The notes below the pieces were generated by a model. It was given only the letters and a program-made list of their open reading frames with translations, was not told the origin of the DNA and did not search any database. This document shows, piece by piece, positions 61,789 to 64,000 of a stretch of DNA of 64,000 bases (position 1 is the first letter of the stretch; each line of letters starts with the position of its first letter). The stretch is from Bog-257 sp963805985 (GTDB taxonomy: Bacteria > Acidobacteriota > Terriglobia > Terriglobales > Acidobacteriaceae), in contig CAWDWG010000009.1 in assembly GCA_963805985.1 (NCBI GenBank), positions 682,001-746,000 of the forward strand, read 5' to 3'. The position numbers and the translations under genes are program-made.

Positions 61789-63737
61789 TGCAGTTCGCGC
61801 CTCGATTTCATGTCGTACATCTTGCGTTCTTTCTGGGTGTTGATATGCAGTGCGTCGCGTTTGGCTTCGATGTGGGCGAGGAGCTTGTCGGCGGCAATCA
61901 CCGGGTCAGGCTCCCATTCGAAACGCCCGCCGGTAATGCCGGCCATTTCCTCGCACAGGAAGTCGTGCACGTTCTTGCTGCCTTCGACATACAGAGGATG
62001 GCCGAGGACGACATACAGTCCACTGGCCACGAAGTAATGGCCGATGGCGACTGCCTTCTCGCTCATCCACTCCGGGGCGGCGCCGGCTACCGGCAGGTCG
62101 CAGAGGTCTTCGCCCAGGCCGCCTTCGGCCAGAACGTTGGTGGCTGCCATCAGGATGCGGCTGTTGTCCACGCACGAACCCATGTGCAGGACGGGAGGAA
62201 TGCCGACCGCTTCGCAGACTTCACGCAGCGACGAGCCCGCCTTGGCCAGCGCGGATTCCGGGGTCAGCAGACCCGCCTTGGCGCAGGCGATGGCGGCGCA
62301 ACCGGTCTCCAGCACCAGCACATTGCGCTTGATCAGTTCCTCGGCCAGGGTCACGTGACCGTGATCCGAAACCACCTTAGGATTGCTGCAACCTACGATG
62401 CCGACCACGCCGCGGATGCGGCCATCGATAATGGCATCGTTCAGCGGACGGAAGGTGGAGCGGAAACGCCCGCCCAGCATGTGAAAGATGGTTTCGTTGG
62501 AGAAGCCCGCCACCAGTTCCATCGACTCATTGGGGATGTGCACCCGGCTCTGGTCACGATTCGGGTAGTTGTCGATGGCTTTGCGGATCAGGTTTGAGGC
62601 CTGCTCGTAGCCGTTCTGCACGTTGAATTCGATCTGCTCGGCTTCGCCGGTGTGGGCAATTTCCGAAGTGCTCACCAGTTTGGTGTGGAAGCATTTGGTC
62701 ACCTGCGACAGCGAAGGCATAACGCACTGCACATCGATCACCATGACTTCGACGGCCCCGGTGAGGATGGCCAGCTCCTGTTGCAGGAAGTTGCCCACGA
62801 TGGGCAATCCGTGGCGCATCAGGACTTCATTGGCGGTACAGCAAATCCCGGCGACGTTGATACCCTGCGCGTCTTTGGAGCGGGCGTACTCCAACAGCTC
62901 CTCGCTTTGCGAAGCGATGGCCAGCATCTCCGACAAGGTAGGCTCATGGCCGTGAACGATGATGTTGACCTTGTCGGCCGCCAGCACGCCCAGGTTGACG
63001 CGACTGCGGACCGGCTTGGGAGTGCCGAACAGGATGTCGGACACGGTGGTAGCAATGGCCGAGCCCACCCAGCCATCCGCCAGGCTGCCCTTCAGTCCGG
63101 CCAGAATCAGGTGCTTGTAGTCGTGATCGACGCCCATGTGGGTGCGGTGCATCAGTTCCACCACCGCGGAATCGATGCCATTGGGGCTGATACCGAGCTT
63201 TTTCCACAGCGCCTGGCGTTTTTCCGGGGCCAGCTTCAAGGTCACATTGGGCTCTTCCGAAAACGCAAACTGGGTCATGAAGAAGTCGGCCAACTCCCCG
63301 GCAATCGCCAGATCGTCTTTGCCTTGGGTAGGAATATCGAAGAAGGTGGCGGCTTCGTGCAGGCGGATGGGATCGACGATTTTGTATTCGCCAGCCTTGC
63401 CCTGCGACACGGATTTCAGGGTGCGGACCAGCATGCGGCCATGGTCGGAGTGAGCGGCGGTGCCGGCGGCGATTTCGCGCAGCAGATTGCGCGCGGTAAT
63501 GGTATCGGCATCGGCGCCGCAGATGCCGAGGTGGGCTTTGGGCGTAATGCGGCACGGCCCCATGTGGCACAGGCGGCAGCAAACGCCGTCGGTACCGAAC
63601 TTACATTGCGGTTTTTGCAGCTGGAAACGGTCAAAGACCGTACTCACCTTGGTGTCATTGGCAAGGTGCACCATATCGATGGTTGCCTGATCCGAGGACA
63701 CCGGCTGCCCGGAGACTTTTTGACCTGTGGTCGCCAT
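61785..63737 (-). CDS. cooS: Ni-Fe carbon monoxide dehydrogenase, catalytic subunit
   Basis: This enzyme interconverts CO2 and CO; in the CODH/ACS complex it passes CO to the synthase. The 650 residues show the D- and B-cluster cysteines at the N terminus (C45, C53, C54, C57, C62, C73), 'VHGHEPTLSEM' (catalytic His region), 'GICCTANEVLMRHG', 'ILTGAVEVMVIDVQCVMP' and 'ETGCAAIACAKAGLL'. Length and order match AcsA/CooS. The gene follows cooC by 11 bases and overlaps acsB by 4, which supports a synthase-linked role rather than a stand-alone CO oxidase. Confidence 0.97.
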   Translation of the reverse strand: MATTGQKVSGQPVSSDQATIDMVHLANDTKVSTVFDRFQLQKPQCKFGTDGVCCRLCHMGPCRITPKAHLGICGADADTITARNLLREIAAGTAAHSDHGRMLVRTLKSVSQGKAGEYKIVDPIRLHEAATFFDIPTQGKDDLAIAGELADFFMTQFAFSEEPNVTLKLAPEKRQALWKKLGISPNGIDSAVVELMHRTHMGVDHDYKHLILAGLKGSLADGWVGSAIATTVSDILFGTPKPVRSRVNLGVLAADKVNIIVHGHEPTLSEMLAIASQSEELLEYARSKDAQGINVAGICCTANEVLMRHGLPIVGNFLQQELAILTGAVEVMVIDVQCVMPSLSQVTKCFHTKLVSTSEIAHTGEAEQIEFNVQNGYEQASNLIRKAIDNYPNRDQSRVHIPNESMELVAGFSNETIFHMLGGRFRSTFRPLNDAIIDGRIRGVVGIVGCSNPKVVSDHGHVTLAEELIKRNVLVLETGCAAIACAKAGLLTPESALAKAGSSLREVCEAVGIPPVLHMGSCVDNSRILMAATNVLAEGGLGEDLCDLPVAGAAPEWMSEKAVAIGHYFVASGLYVVLGHPLYVEGSKNVHDFLCEEMAGITGGRFEWEPDPVIAADKLLAHIEAKRDALHINTQKERKMYDMKSRRELQ

Positions 63738-63748
63738 CCGTGTTTCTC

Positions 63749-64000
63749 CTAAGAGGCTTGAAACAACCTGGCTAGTAAATCGTTCATGGCGGTTCGCGCC
63801 GGCGCGTCCGGCGAAATGGTAGAGACCGGCACGCCGTCGGCATCGAGGGCGGCAACGTCATGGTCCAAGGGGATGCTGGCGAGCAGGGGAAGTCCAGTGG
63901 CCTTAACGGCTGCGGCAATGGCTTCGGGGAGAACTCCTCCAGGCACGCGATTGACAATCAGTCCGCGTTGCCTGGCGGGCAGGGCAACTTCATCGGCCAG
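63749..64000 (-). CDS. cooC: CODH nickel-insertion ATPase CooC, C-terminal part
   Basis: The frame is open to the window edge at 64000, so this is only the C-terminal 83 or so residues. It shows 'GLIVNRVPGGVLPEAIAAAV' (the 'NRV' base-recognition block of MinD-like ATPases) and 'LPLLASIPLDHDVAALDADGVPVS', which fit CooC/AcsF, the ATPase that matures nickel sites in CODH and acetyl-CoA synthase. The N-terminal P-loop is outside the window. Its place just upstream of cooS supports the call. Confidence 0.85.
   Translation of the reverse strand: MADEVALPARQRGLIVNRVPGGVLPEAIAAAVKATGLPLLASIPLDHDVAALDADGVPVSTISPDAPARTAMNDLLARLFQAS

Overview
The window is about 64 kb of GC-rich bacterial chromosome with short intergenic gaps and long co-directional operons. 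I see no rRNA, tRNA, CRISPR array or insertion sequence. The gene content points to a soil- or sediment-type Acidobacteriota or a relative: a group 1h-type [NiFe]-hydrogenase operon with its usual uncharacterised accessory genes, a secreted S53 peptidase, a UPF0182 membrane protein and characteristic intergenic hairpin repeats. This placement is inferred from content only; no phylogenetic marker is present.

Layout. 1-4.9 kb (+ strand): the end of an RND efflux pump, an outer-membrane efflux lipoprotein gene broken by two frameshifts, a beta-barrel protein and an S53 peptidase. 4.9-20.4 kb (- strand): a hydrogenase locus. In transcription order it reads orphan small subunit, PAS histidine kinase, NarL-type regulator, then small subunit, large subunit, NifU-like, DUF5947, DUF6084, unknown, maturation protease, small membrane protein, YceI-like, hypC, hypD, hypE, tandem-SIS protein and glutaredoxin. 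20.4-26.6 kb: UPF0182 protein, divergent cydAB for cytochrome bd with a CRP-like site, and a YcxB-like protein. 26.7-35.2 kb (- strand): malic enzyme, a FadR-type regulator, a three-gene 2-oxoacid:ferredoxin oxidoreductase and an OFA-family transporter. The alpha subunit has YPIRP where pyruvate enzymes have YPITP, so I read this set as oxalate oxidoreductase. 35.6-44.4 kb: TauE-like exporter, thiD, thiH, GTP-type PEP carboxykinase, a second OFA transporter, an unknown protein and a zinc alcohol dehydrogenase. 44.5-64 kb (- strand): a corrinoid and one-carbon island with partial cooC, cooS, an acetyl-CoA synthase fused to the small corrinoid protein subunit (acsB-acsD), acsC, a reductive activator, a homocysteine-methyltransferase-like protein, cbiZ, cbiB, a PduO-type adenosyltransferase, cobQ, mtaC, mtaB, a second reductive activator and a DUF1638 protein.

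How the genes fit together (inference). Oxalate oxidation would give CO2 and reduced ferredoxin, H2 oxidation and methanol give further electrons and methyl groups, and CODH/ACS with the corrinoid iron-sulfur protein joins methyl, CO and CoA. The cbi/cob genes supply or remodel the corrinoid, and the two activators return oxidised Co(II) to Co(I). Malic enzyme and PEP carboxykinase link this to C4 metabolism and gluconeogenesis. Cytochrome bd shows that oxygen respiration or oxygen scavenging also occurs. The methyl-branch enzymes of the Wood-Ljungdahl pathway, hypA/B/F and mtaA are not in the window, so the direction and completeness of the pathway cannot be judged here.
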